A stretch of DNA of 64,000 bases. Source: Mytilisepta virgata. Its lineage: Eukaryota; Mollusca; Bivalvia; Mytilida; Mytilidae. A program made the translations under genes and the position numbers. The stretch spans positions 97,192,513 to 97,256,512 of the forward strand of contig CM051521.1 in assembly GCA_028015205.1 (NCBI GenBank), written 5' to 3'. Positions 25,501-37,256 of the stretch are shown piece by piece (within the stretch, counting starts at the first letter, position 1; each line of letters begins with the position of its first letter). The notes beneath the pieces are model-generated. The model was not told the DNA's origin and searched no databases. It saw nothing but the letters and a program-made list of their open reading frames with translations.

Positions 25501-28500
25501 AAAATACTAAATATTCTGAAAACCATTGAGATCCCCAACCAATAACCATATATATTATTACTCTTTATGATAAGACGAATCATTTGGTACCATAGGGGGT
25601 CTGAGGGGGGTCATGCCCCACCCCCTTAAATGACAAAATACTTATTATTCTGAAAACCATTGAGATCCCCACCCTATAACCATATATATTATTACTCCTT
25701 ATGATAAGACGAATCATTTGGTACCATAGGGGGTCTGAGGGGGGGGTCATGCCCCACCCCCTTAAATGATAAAATACTTAATATTTTGAAAACCATTGTG
25801 ATCCCCACCCTATAACCATATATGTTATTACTCCTTATGATAAGACAAATCATTTGGTACCATAGGGGGGTCTGAGGGGGGTCATGCCCCACCCCCTCAA
25901 ATGATAAAATACTAAATATTCTGAAAACCATTGAGATCCCAACCCAATAGTGTTCTTCTTCCTCTTCTAATCAAATTTTTTGTCCGGAACATAACTTTTT
26001 TGTTTCTTGAGCTAGCCTCATGATATTTGGAAGGTATATGCATCAGGTCAAGGCGGAGTGCAGAATACCACATTTGGGTCCCTGGGGGTCAGTCCCCACC
26101 CCCTAGCCTACATTATCTTGGAAAGGGTTGAAATCCCCACCCTTAAACCATATATTTTATTATTCATGATAACAAGACAAGTTAAATGCAGTATACATCT
26201 GAGCCCCGGGGGTCATCCCCTACCCCTCAAGACCAGAAACCTTAATTTATCTTAAAAATGGTTGAAATCCCCACCCCTAAACCATATATTGTACTACTCA
26301 TGGTTACAAGACGAGTTGAATGCAATATGCATCTTAGCCCTGGGGGTCATCCCCACCCCCTCAAAATCAGAAACCTTATTTTATCTTAAAAATGGTTGGA
26401 ATCCCCACCCCTAAACCATATATTGTACTACTCATGGTTACAAGACCAGTTGTATGCAATATACATCTTAGCCTTGGGGGTCATCCCCACCCCCACAAAA
26501 TCAGAAACCTTATTTTATCTTAAAAATGGTTGGAATCCCCACCCCTAAACCATATATTGTACTACTCATGGTTACAAGACGAGTTGAATGCAATATACAT
26601 TTAGCCCTGGGGGTCATCCCCACCCCCCTCAAAATCAGAAACCTTATTTTATCTTAAAAATGGTTGGAATCCCCACCCCTAAACCATATATTGTACTACT
26701 CATGGTTACAAGACAAGTTGAATGTACTATACATCTTAGCCCTGGGGATCATCCCCACCCCCTCAAAATCAGAAACCTTATTTTATCTTAAAAATGGTTG
26801 GAATCCCCACCCCTAAACCATATATTGTACTACTCATGGTTACAAGACCAGTTGTATGCAATATACATCTTAGCCTTTGGGGTCATCCCCACCCCCACAA
26901 AATCAGAAACCTTAATTTATCTTAAAAATGGTTCAGATCCCTTCCCCAAAACTATATATTACCTTATTCATTCCTTGTTGAAGCACATATCTGTAGGTAA
27001 CTACATGTATTATGTACCATAGCTCTTAATTTGCCACCTTGATGATCCCTAAAAAATGTTAAAAAAACTATGGGTATGGAAGGGGAGACATCAGTTTTAG
27101 CGTGCTAAAACAGTCCAGCATGCTGGACTCCTGTGACAACAGTACCTCTAGTTGTATATTATAACAGTACAGAATATTTTTTTTTAAATCAATACAGTTA
27201 GTTATTATTGCTTGGTGCTTTGATTTAGACAATGGAGATGTAATTATGAGTAAAATTTGAGACACAGTAATTTGCTCTAAATTATAAAACTTGGTACCAA
27301 ATTAAATGAACCAGGTTAACTTTGATGCACAACATTGATATGTTTAGAAACTTAATTCAGTTTTAAAATCCCATCTAATGACATTCTTATAAAGCTTTAT
27401 GCTACATCATTTAATTTTGTTAACGCCATGACAAAATACTACTTAAATTCTCCACCTTTATTCCACAGGAACCTTTATAACAGAATGGCATGATGGATAC
27501 TCCAGATGTGAACAATTCTTGTCATCAGAATCCTCATATCAAGCATTAGCAGATAAATTGATATCTATTACAACTTTTTATAAATTTGATGGATGGTTGA
27601 TTAACATAGAAAATAAAATTATGGTAATTCAAAGATACAGGTATTCTGTAGAAACTAATTTAAGAAGATTTTCTCTTAAAAAATATTTCTTTTTGAGGTA
27701 TACTTGAACTTTCATATTGACAAATTGTCATTGGTAAATGATTTATATATACATTTTAATGATGCATATGCAGATGTAGCTGATTTTTTATATTTATAAA
27801 GTAATCTGTTTATGTATTTAGTTTTTATCTCTGTTTCACTGAAAAAAATTATTTACTTATGATGACACACCCAGTATAGCCGGTGCAGCAATAAGTGCAT
27901 TAGGGAGAATATTATCAAATATGTACATTGAAATGTTATGATTGGTAAAACTTACAAAAAGCAATGACATTTGAATTTTAGTGTAAATAAAATAAATATA
28001 CTCCCTGTTTATTATGTACTGAAACTGTTTAATTTGTCTGTCTAGCATCCCAGATTATTCTTCCATAAATAGCTGTTTCTGTTGGAGATGACTAAATCAC
28101 AAATAATCTTGTCTACTGCACATTTCGATTTATCCCAGGAGAATTATAAAATTTCTCGTATCGGTTGTTCCACAAAAACTTGAAAGTCTGATTGATAATT
28201 GTTTTACAGTAGCAGTACTATAAAATCCTAAATAGGGTATTTGCACTTTTCATGGATATTAGCTTCAAATGACTGTGTCTGACTATTGCAGGAGGAAAAA
28301 GTTCCCTGTCTGTGTAAATTTGTTGAGTATTTGACCTTGAAGCTACATGAAGCTGTGCCAGGATCTTTAGTTATATGGTATGATAGTGTCATCAGTACAG
28401 GAGAATTGAAATGGCAGGATCAACTTAATAAGAAAAACGAGTTAGTAAATATTTAGTTTATATTAATTGTTTCTTTAAAGCAAAAAGAGTTTATTCATAA

Positions 28501-31500
28501 AAGAAAAAAAACATTGTACAAATGATAATTTTTCCAGAAATACCTCAACAGGTCTGAGTTTTCAACACAAAAAAGTTCAGAATAACAGGGTTTGACTGAA
28601 TACATTTCGGTGTGCTTGGAATAAATGTTCATTGTCCCCACCCTGTTTCGAAGGACCTTGGTTACCACATTAAAATGTCTTATTTATATTCTCTATGCTT
28701 ATGTATATTTAAACATGTTAACATTATTTTGCTCAAGACACAGAAGAAAATTTGCTTTCCAGGGACGTCAAAGTGGTTATAAGGTAAAACACACCATTTG
28801 TGGGAAAATTGAAAAAAACGTCATATGACCCATTTCATTATAAAAATTAAATAAAAACACAAAACTCTGAGGTTGTACCACCTTTAAGCACCAATGTACA
28901 GCCTTCAGCTCCAACTCAGGCTGCACAGAGGTGCTTCTGGGTGGTATAATATCAACGCCCTTGGCTTTAAAAGTAGGTAACTTATAGTTCTAGCTAATAA
29001 AGCAAAAAGAGAATCAGCTCATATAGTCATACACATTCTATACATGCTTTTCATGTGTTTTGTTTGCTATCGGTGATCATATTATGACTTCTTTGTCAGT
29101 TATGAATAATAAAAGTATAACTAATGTTAAATTCAAATACCTCAAAGGTACAACTTGTTACTGAGCAACACACGCCACATGAGTGAATTATTAGTGTTGT
29201 TTTGTTATGAGTTGCAGATTTTTTCGGTATTTAAATTTCAGAATTGGTTATACTGTTTATTACAATGATGAATTTGAAATATTTAATGAGAAAATAATGG
29301 GTATTATGTTTTTTTATACTGTATAACTATTTTTGTATAGCAATAATGTTAATAATTGTTATCACTTCCTATAGAGAAATACAAAATTTATTTCACATGT
29401 GAATTATCTGATTCTCCTACATTTGGAATTCAGAAAAACACTAAAATTAACATTCCATAGGAGTTGTTTCCCTTGATGGTAAGGATAATGGTTGGTTCTG
29501 TAAAATCTTTTTTAACCACATAGGCAAAGAAATTCTTCCACATGGATATTTTCAACATAAATACACAAACGATACCATTTGCTAGAATGGTCTCGGTAAA
29601 AGATGCTAGTCTGTCAGATGGGGACGAAAAATGGCTATCCCAAACTTGCCAACATATTTTTGCTAGAATGCCTGATAAAATCGGCAAGGGGTCTGGTGGA
29701 GCCCCCCAGCCGAAAATGAATTTAAGGTATTAAGAAGCTGTTTCCAGAGTGCAAAAATGTGAATAAATGTTTATGAATATTACTTTATTACTTTATTTTG
29801 ATGTAAAATATTATCTTAATTCTTGATATTTAGACTGAAACAGCAGTAATTAAAACACAAGATGTAAATACATATGGGTATCCATTGTGATGAAGACCTT
29901 GTGGTGACTTCTGAATATGTGTCTTCATTAAGAGAAGGCATTTTGTCTATCTTACATTATAATAGGTATAAGCACTGAAAAAATCCCTCGGAAATTTATA
30001 AATCCCAGAGAAATTTACAAATCCCAGAGAATATTACAGTCCACCCGGTAACCAGGTAATGGGGCCAAATTTCCGGAGGTTCCGGGAGAATTCCGGAGCA
30101 TTGGCATATATGCTTTAGCATGTTAAAACTAGATGTCAAAAAAGAGTAGGCAAGAATGCCGCTACTCTCACACCCACAGAATGGAGAGGGATTAACATAA
30201 CTTGTTTCTCAGTCCACTATAAATAAATAAGTTTATATTAAAAACTTTGTTTCAAGCATATTCAGATTTAAATATTGTAAAAAATACTTTAAAATGAACA
30301 GGGATAAAATAAATTATTACCATTGAGAGCCACTGACTTTTTTGGTCAGCCAACCTGTACGCTTACCCTGAAGGAAATTTTAACTGTAATCAGAAGATGC
30401 ATGAGTTTTCAAAAAGTGCCTGTTAAAAAAACAGTCCTTAATCAATTTCAGTATGTTCTTTGATGTTTGTGATGGTATCTTTTTGAATTATTGTTGGAAT
30501 GAAGAAAAATTGTTAAATTCTAAGAAACTGGCCTTGGATAAAGATAGACCTTTTGATGTATATGTTGGTATAGATGTATTCGGGCGAGGATGTCTAGGAG
30601 ATGGAGGATATAACACAGTAGAGGTATATACAGTAAATTCAGAAATCAATGGGAGATTTTCATTTATTTCAAAAAACTCTTTTTTCTTATAATTTGGACA
30701 TGTTAGAGTTTGAACTTTTTGTGTGCACTTGTTATTGCAAATTTCTAACTGACAATATTGCAAAATAAATTAATGCAGTTGAATTTTAGCAGTAAAATTT
30801 AAAGTGTGAGATCTGTGTCAAATTGCAATATTCATTCTGTCAAATTTTTCACAATGATAAAAACATAACATTAATATGGAATAATATATCAAAGTTTCTG
30901 CAAATCTTGGAAAACTCACACTTTAATCATTAAGTGCTGATGCAGGTTTTATGATAATATTCAATCCTTCATATTAGATAGAAGTCAGCATTATACAATT
31001 TCAATATTATTTACTCGTTTTGTGAGAATTTTTCATGTTTAATTGTTTTTTTGTGAAATTGCCTTCAGACTCCATACTGATTTTTTATCTTGAAAAGTCC
31101 TCAGATTCATAAACTGTTTATTTCAGGCATTGACAGCTGTAAGGAAAGTCCATTTGTCTGCAGCTATATTTGCACAAGGTTGGGTGTATGAAAAACACAG
31201 AAAAGAAGATTTCATTGACAATGAAAACAGGTTATATCATTTTTGCCACATTTTATTTATTTCATATAAATTGCTTTATTTTTCCTGCTATCTGGGGTTA
31301 ATGAATCAGTAAATTGATTAAAAGATACTTTTAAAGCCATTACATTAGATCTGAAGTCACTGACAATTATTGTAATAGTTGTATGTGGAATCAAAAGTTA
31401 ATTTCAGTCCGAAAACACTTTAACATGTGGACATTGAAGTGCAGTAAATGTAATACCTGAATGGAAAATTGAGTGAAAAGGAGCTTAAATTATAAATTGA

Positions 31501-34500
31501 GTTGCAGTTCATTTTAAGTTGTATTATCAGATTAAAAAACAAGTATATGTATTTATGTGCTGATTTGTTCCTGCTCTAAAAATATCTGGGCAGAAATTTT
31601 CAACTAGATAAAAAAATCCTTAGAAAATGAGAAAAAGGAAGGAAGTATTTTGTAAGTCCAGTCCCACTGTTTTTGAAAATTTTCACATTGTTAACCTGAA
31701 ACAACAAACAACAAAGAATAACAATATAAAATGCAAATCTTACCCCTCATGCGTACTTTTAACTTTTATCCGTTTTCTTACAGTTGAATCACCTACATGG
31801 ATGACATTACTTTTCAGATTTTGGGATTTACTGAGTGAATTGTGCCCAACTTCAGTGTGGACTGGTAGTTTTTTGTCTTCATCATTTTGTCTTGGTGCTG
31901 GAGAAAAGTTTTATGTAAATGGGCAGGTAAAGGGAGATAATTCATGAGATAAATTTTATCAAAATCAAGTTCATTACGATAAGTTTTGTGTTTTATAAAA
32001 ATGATATTGTTTTATTTTACAAATCTATCTGGGAATATGGACATTAGAAAATTTAAATTCAAAATTTAAAACAGACAAAACTAAGGTTACCAATGTGTTA
32101 AATTTGTTTTTTTTTAATCTTTATTGAATTCTAGAATGCTTATACAAATTTCTACTATCATTAGAGGAAATTTTTTAAGAATATTTTTACATAAATCACA
32201 TTATAATAAAATTGTTTACCGGTAGCTAAATGAATTTCATCTAAAAGCAATGAAACAAGATAATTTCTGTGGTCAAACTATTATTTCCCTATGTACCGGT
32301 ACTCTCTGTTTTTTAAACATTGCTTGAAGTAAAACTGAATAAAACAGTGGTTTTGTGTCATAGCATTTTAGGTGAGAAGAACATCTATGTACATGAATCT
32401 GGGGTAATCACAAAACATTGGTTATTCATCATTCAATATAATACAATCACAAGACAGTGGTCATGTGCCATATTATAATACAATCAAAAAACACTGGTCA
32501 TGTGCCATATTATAATACAATCACAAAACAGTGGTCATGTGCCATATTAAAATACAATCACAAATCTTTGGTTACGAAACATCCTTTTATTATAGGTGGT
32601 TAATAATTCTCCTTGGTATAACCTCAGCCAACAGGATGTTCAGCCATATTACAGAAGAAAGCAAATTGTATCCCATCATTCACTTCATACGCTGGAACCC
32701 TGTTCTGAATGTGCCTATATTGGAGGTAGTTGTCTAAAATATGGTGGACAGATACCAGTAGATGGTGTTCCTTTATTATTTAGGTAAGTAAAAAAAATAT
32801 AATTGATTATTCCATCAGATCAGTTCATGACAATATTGCTAATCATTTGATTGATCTGAACATGCCATTCTGTACATCAACTTCATATAGACTTTTATTT
32901 ATTGAATTTGTTTAATTAACTGAAGTTCATTAAACCAAAGACAGCATTCGATGCTTCTTGGCAGTCACAAGCAATAATAGTAAGAAAAACTAAGATTGAA
33001 TAAATTGTTCAAGGTCTTTCCATCGTAAAATAAGTGGTCACAAAAAAAAATTATTTGATATGATAGTCCATTTTTATTATTGCATCAAATTTCATACAAA
33101 ATAGTTTTTGTCACATGGAAAATGGAACACAGAATGGTACTACATAAATGAAGTTTTGGTTTCGAAATGCTTGATAATATTAATTCATTTTATCCTATAT
33201 CATTTATAATATCTATATACCAGTACATGTATTATCTGATTAATTTTCAGGTTATTTGACCTTGATATTAGGTGTGAAGAATCCTACATCATAAGTTACA
33301 CATTTAGATCAAAGGGAGATAATCAAGTGTTTCTTCAGTTAGAAAGTAAAACAATCAAAGGACAAGAAAGATTTATATTTACTTCTGAGGAATGTGATAC
33401 TAACTTACAGAATATTGCACTAAATGATTCCAGGGACCAGGAAAAGAGAAGTTGCTCAAGTAATATAGTTCTAAAACCACTTCCTGTCAAAGATGTATTA
33501 CAGAAAGTTTACAGTCACATTTGTTTACCCGGAGATGGTAGTGATTGGCAACAACGGTAATTAAAACTTGTATGAATTTTAAATCTTTCTGGTACAGTTC
33601 ATAATAACTCTACAGTCCAGTCTTTGAAATCTTTTTGAAACAGAATCCAAGGCCATACATGGTTTCATGACAGAAATTTATCAGAATAAAATTAGATAAA
33701 GTAATGTTATTTCAGAAACTTTTGCATACAATTTTTTTTGCAAATCTTTCTTAGTAAATGGTATTGTGTGAAGTATACAAATGATGTACTTGTTAAAGAT
33801 GATTGAATGAAGTGCTTACAAAAGGTGTTTCAGTCAACACTTTTACATGCCATTCAAACTGTAAAGAAATGAATACAATTCTTGAATAAATATCATGTTA
33901 CATTTAGCATGACATACTTTTCCAACATATATGTATAACTTATTTGTATGCATATTCATTATTTTATTGTGTATTATCATATCATATGGCTAAGATTTGG
34001 AAGTTATAAATTTTTGGCTTGTATCATATAAATAATGTACTATGTAGTTAAAAACCAAATGGCAATAGAACACTTTCTGTGTATCATAGTATGCATTAAT
34101 AAAAATGCTAAAAATTGTACGTATTTCGTGTCAGATTGATAAAATACCTGCTTTTTTTTTAAAAAAAGGAAAAAAAAAAGAGACAGTGTTATGCGTTCTC
34201 ATTATTTAAATATTTTCAGATGGTATACCTTAGATAAAAAGGATACAGAATCTCACACCATGACATCTCTGCTTTGTGGTCTATCATCAACATCAAAGGA
34301 AGCTCAGACAGTTTATATAGGTCAAGTACAGGTATGAAGTAGTAGAATTTTAACACTGATGGGAAAAGAAAGAATTGTCCTTTAAGCAGAGGTTTATTTT
34401 ACAAGTTTAGTAAATTTTTTGTCTGAAATATCGGCAAAAGAAAACTGAAGCGACAAAACAGTGGGCAATATCCACAAATTCAAGGTCCAAGGAAAAGACA

Positions 34501-36001
34501 AAGTCAGGAGAATGGAACACAACAAACAGACACCACAAGAATACATGTATAACTAAAAGAATAAAAAATGTATAATAAACTAAACAAAACTAGAACAAGA
34601 CAGCACAGAAACTAATATTTTCACAATGTCTTCTAATTGCCCTCTAATGCAGATTTGATAGTAAAAGGTCAAACCAATAAACATCTTTTGGGTCAGTGAG
34701 CATTAGTTATTTGGTTTTAAGGCCACTTTAAGTGTAGGTGGCTGTATCATGGCAGTCATTTTTAGCTCACCTGGCCTATAAGGCCATGTGAGCTACTGCC
34801 ATCACTTGGCGTCCGTCATCATTTTCTGTCATAAACTTTTCCTTTAAAGATATTCTCCTCAGAAACCACTTTGCCAATGGGGACCAAACTTTGGGGGAAT
34901 GGTCCATGGGTGGCTCCCTTCCAAAACTATGTCCAACATCCCTGACTTTCAACTGAAATGGCTGCTGTTACTAAAAATAGAAAAGGGGGGGGGGTGAATT
35001 TCAAAAATCTTCTTTGAAGCTACATGGCCAATTGGAAACAGACTTGGCAGTTATGGTCCTTAGGAGGTTTTCTTTCAAAATTATGTCCGATAACTTGGAC
35101 TGTTAACCAAGATGGCCCCCACAACCCAACTTATTTTAACATAGGACCCTATATGAAAATTCATTTAAAAATCTTCTTATCTGAATACGCTGAGTCAATA
35201 AGAACTGGACTTAGTAGGAATGGTCCTTAGCTGGTCCTCTTTTAGAATTGTAACTGAAGACCCGGAGTGTCAACAAAAATGGCCGCCACAGCTGAACTTT
35301 GTGTAACATAGGGCCCTGTGGGAAAATTCATTGAATAATCTTCTTGTCTGAAACCATTTTGAACCTGTCTTGGCAGTAATGGTCCTTAGATTGTTCTCTT
35401 TCAGAATTATGTCCAATGAACTTGATAGTCAGTCAAGATGGACACGACAGCAAAACTGAGTTCAACGTAGGACCCCATGATAAAACCAGCCAAATTGACT
35501 GCTATACTTAAATTGTAGTCCTGGTCAAGGTGGACAAGTTAAATCCAGGTGAGTGATATAGGCTCTTGAGATCCCCTTGTTTATTAAGTAGTAGCTTGAA
35601 TAACCAGAGAACTGAGCTTTGTCAGTTAAGGTCGAATTTGAGCACCAACATGAGTTTTGGGTTCAATTGTAATTATTAAAATTTACTAATATAATCCTTG
35701 TATAAAAACTTTTCAGATGTTTCCCATCTCAATGTTATGGATTCCAGATGTTTCCAATATCCACTGTGAAGAATTAGATGACAATGTTACATGTATATTG
35801 TGGGATTGTAGCCATCCATCAAAAGTTCATTATTATATTTTATACCAAGATGGAAATAATGGACTCAAATACCTGGGGAAATCCCATACAATTCACTTCT
35901 TGGTCAAAGATCTTGACAAATCAATTCGGACATTTGGTGTCCAAGCTGTTTTGAATATAGGACTTGTAACTCAAATTACAAAAGCGAAATCATGCATGTG
36001 A
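19559..36001 (+). CDS. ENGASE: Cytosolic endo-beta-N-acetylglucosaminidase (ENGASE, GH85), 11 exons, 636 aa
   Basis: Exons: 19559-19740, 20276-20424, 27469-27623, 28292-28440, 30452-30623, 31127-31230, 31818-31926, 32596-32783, 33251-33556, 34220-34331, 35717-36001. All have GT-AG borders and their phases join to one 1911-nt frame ending TGA. The enzyme cleaves the GlcNAc-GlcNAc core of free and misfolded-protein N-glycans in the cytosol. Family signs: TLICHDMRGGYLEDR (exon 1), NFYHWQLIDIFVYFSH (exon 2), FDGWLINIEN (exon 3), LVIWYDSV (exon 4), DVYVGIDVFGRG (exon 5) and TSFLSSSFCLG-like SGSFLSSSFCLG region (exon 7), in the order expected of the GH85 barrel. N156 and E158 of NIEN match the catalytic Asn/Glu pair (N175/E177 in Endo-M). 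Exons 8-11 form the beta-rich C-terminal part. The ATG is preceded by an in-frame TAA (19553-19555) and by a possible acceptor AG at 19550-19551, so a 5' UTR exon may lie upstream. Human ENGASE is about 743 aa; the N-terminus here is shorter. No signal peptide is seen, which fits the cytosol. Confidence 0.93.
21387..21466. repeat. Inverted repeat (hairpin), 20-bp arms
   Basis: Left arm reads TTTATTGCACTAACCAAGAA and the right arm is its complement with one mismatch, around a spacer that itself holds a small GGAC/GTCC stem. It sits just upstream of the ATGTCTCCC hairpin at 21491-21517 and may be part of the same composite repeat. Confidence 0.8.
21491..21517. repeat. Short hairpin ATGTCTCCC...GGGAGACAT
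   Basis: A 12-bp stem with one bulged C. It opens the array that follows and has the same form as the repeated ATGTCG...CGACAT hairpin of the array units. Confidence 0.85.
21541..24353 (+). repeat. Tandem array I: hairpin head plus 'GTCCGGCTTAG' core units
   Basis: Built from two modules. The head (about 60 bp, ATGTCGCCCCG ... CGGGACGACAT hairpin then TTCCGTTTC) occurs three times as a perfect 60-bp tandem repeat at 21541-21720 and again near 22202, 22972 and 23427. The core starts with GTCCGGCTTAGTTCTCGGAG and occurs eight times (about 21744, 22307, 22800, 23062, 23258, 23511, 23990, 24186). Three cores are long forms with an extra block of about 250 bp containing AAAATGGCGATCGGTTGG. Most cores end GCTCGCAATTGCAATTCTAG then TTATT. 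The open frames here repeat the same 60-100 aa product in tandem and are not genes. A (TTTC)n tract lies at 22263-22295. Confidence 0.92.
24353..25950 (-). repeat. Tandem array IIa: ten 135-bp monomers with a leader
   Basis: A leader of about 180 bp (TCTTCTTCCTCTTCTAATC ... CCCCACCCCCTAGCCTG) is followed by monomers whose GGTACCATAG box recurs near 24616, 24751, 24886, 25046, 25181, 25316, 25451, 25586, 25720 and 25856. The spacing is 135 bp except for one 160-bp step caused by a 25-bp internal duplication. Because 135 is a multiple of three, the minus strand stays open for long runs with a 45-residue period; this is a product of the period, not evidence for a protein. Confidence 0.93.
25952..27000 (+). 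repeat. Tandem array IIb: about seven 134-bp monomers with a second copy of the leader
   Basis: The leader of array IIa recurs almost unchanged at 25952-26110, then a diverged subfamily of the same monomer follows. Its AAACCATATATT box recurs near 26145, 26279, 26413, 26547, 26681, 26814 and 26948, so the period is 134. Both subfamilies share CCCCACCC..AACCATATAT and GGGGGTCAT blocks. No gene is seen. Confidence 0.9.
27094..27129. repeat. Two adjoining perfect palindromes
   Basis: GTTTTAGC-GT-GCTAAAAC (27094-27111) is directly followed by AGTCCAGCATGCTGGACT (27112-27129). GGGGAGACAT lies just before them. They stand between the satellite arrays and exon 3. Confidence 0.85.
30105..30240 (+). 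mobile_element. 3' fragment of the tRNA-derived SINE family, in ENGASE intron 4
   Basis: GATGTCAAAAAAGAGTAGGC..CTACTCTC and ACTTGTTTCTCAGTCCACTATAAATAAATAAGTTTA match the 3' part of the full SINE at 49.67-50.01 kb in opposite orientation. The tRNA head is missing. Confidence 0.7.
32440..32570. repeat. Minisatellite, 36-38-bp unit, 3.5 copies, in ENGASE intron 7
   Basis: Unit AATACAATCACAAAACAGTGG then TCATGTGCCATATTAT, repeated with few changes just upstream of exon 8. Confidence 0.85.
34761..35584 (+). mobile_element. 'AGCTCACCTGGCC' hairpin-ended element, copy 1 (ENGASE intron 10)
   Basis: Opens with TTTTAGCTCACCTGGCC-TATAA-GGCCATGTGAGCT, a hairpin of about 14 bp, then GCCATCACTTGGCGTCCGTC. 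The body has repeated TGGTCCTTAG..ATGTCC..AAGATGG blocks. It ends GGTGAGTGATATAGGCTCTTGAGATCCCCTTGTTTA. No valid gene; the open frame at 35.0-35.2 kb is part of the body repeat. Confidence 0.85.
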
Positions 36002-36435
36002 CAATTCACAAATGTATATCTTTTATAGTTGATAAAAACAAAGAAAAACTGAGTGTTTTTTTTTATATCTGATGGAGTTGAGGATTTAGTAGTTTACACC
36101 TGTCCTTCCTTCCATCTGTCTTTCTACCAGGGTTAGACAGTGTAATCTTACCTAGCATATGGGAATGAAGGATACATTATTTAAACCATTTGATTCTTTT
36201 CATCGAATCATATTTCCGGGATACAATGAAATGCAACTCAAATTTGATTACAATAATATAGGGTTATTGCACGAATACTGGGAAATATTGTCCCAAGTAG
36301 AATATAATATTGAACGAGCTTGCGGAAATAACCCGAAAAACTATCAATGACATCGTCCTTACAATATCGGCGAATATTGCACGCTAATTTTTGGTTACGT
36401 TCTAAAGGGAATATTACATTGCTATACAATAAATA

Positions 36436-36579
36436 TAGATTATTACATGGCATTTTTCATATCACACCCTTTATCAGCCCATGGTCTTTATATCAGCCCA
36501 AGAGCCGATAGGCTCGAGGGCTGATATATGACCAAGGGCTGATAAAGGGTGTGATATGAAAAATAACATGTAATGATCT
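36436..36579. repeat. Large palindrome, arms about 68 bp
   Basis: AGATTATTACATG..TTTTTCATATCACACCCTTTATCAGCCC and its complement meet around AAGAGCCGATAGGCTC, which forms an inner stem. Identity of the arms is high except near the outer end. It lies 0.43 kb past the ENGASE stop and could be within the 3' UTR, since no clear AATAAA is seen before 36428. Confidence 0.9.
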
Positions 36580-37256
36580 GTTTGTCATATACTTCACATC
36601 CTCTATTTGAATTTTATTGTCTCATGAATACTACATGTAAGTTGACAGTGAGTGTATGGTGCAGATATACAGGACACCTGCTTCCTTCATATCAAAACAA
36701 TAGTAATTTGATTTTGCTGGATTATATTGTGTAAACGACAGATAGCTCATCAAGATATTTTGTTTGTTTTGATGTTAAATATTCCTGCTGAAAATATATG
36801 TACATGTACCATGTCAGAAAAATAAAAAAAAATATTTGCAAATTGATCTGACTGTTTACTAATGTTTATGTCGCTTGTGGTCTTCCTTCTCGTATTGCTG
36901 TTTTTCATTGAATCAATGTACACAGTGGTGTCATCATCTGTCCCGCTGTCGTCTGCCATTTTGTCAATATTTACGAAGTTTACCGGAAATGCACGATGTT
37001 CCATGCGATATGAATGACGGAAAGGCATGCGATAATATTCCGGAAGCAGTTAATACGGCTTTTATATCAGCCCGCAATGCCGATTCTCATTTTTGGTTAT
37101 GTAATACAGAATTTTTCTCCTTTTATCGCAGGGTAAAATTATACATTTATTTTCTATAAGTATATGATAATATAAACTTATAGAATGTGTCTACAAGATG
37201 AGGATGTCCTATCCTCATGAACATAGAATTGCAATCAATTATTTATGCTACCTTTA

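Larger units (their letters stand above)
20425..27468 (+). other. ENGASE intron 2, 7 kb, packed with tandem repeats
   Basis: Phase-1 intron from GT at 20425 to CAG at 27466-27468. The other nine introns of the gene are about 0.5 to 2 kb. About 5.5 kb of this one consists of two adjoining tandem-repeat systems (about 21.54-24.35 and 24.35-27.0 kb), listed separately. The short open frames at 20.6-20.8 kb match no ENGASE segment and are probably chance. A diverged 85-bp direct duplication sits at about 20915-21100. Confidence 0.9.

Noticed and set aside
24858..25583. 241-codon minus-strand open frame with a 45-residue repeat
   Set aside because: It is the translation of 135-bp satellite monomers; the period divisible by three keeps the frame open. 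The 134-bp sister array loses the frame.
21541..27000. Regular repeats that could suggest a CRISPR-like array
   Set aside because: Units of 60-400 bp without unique spacers in a spliced eukaryotic gene; these are tandem repeats.
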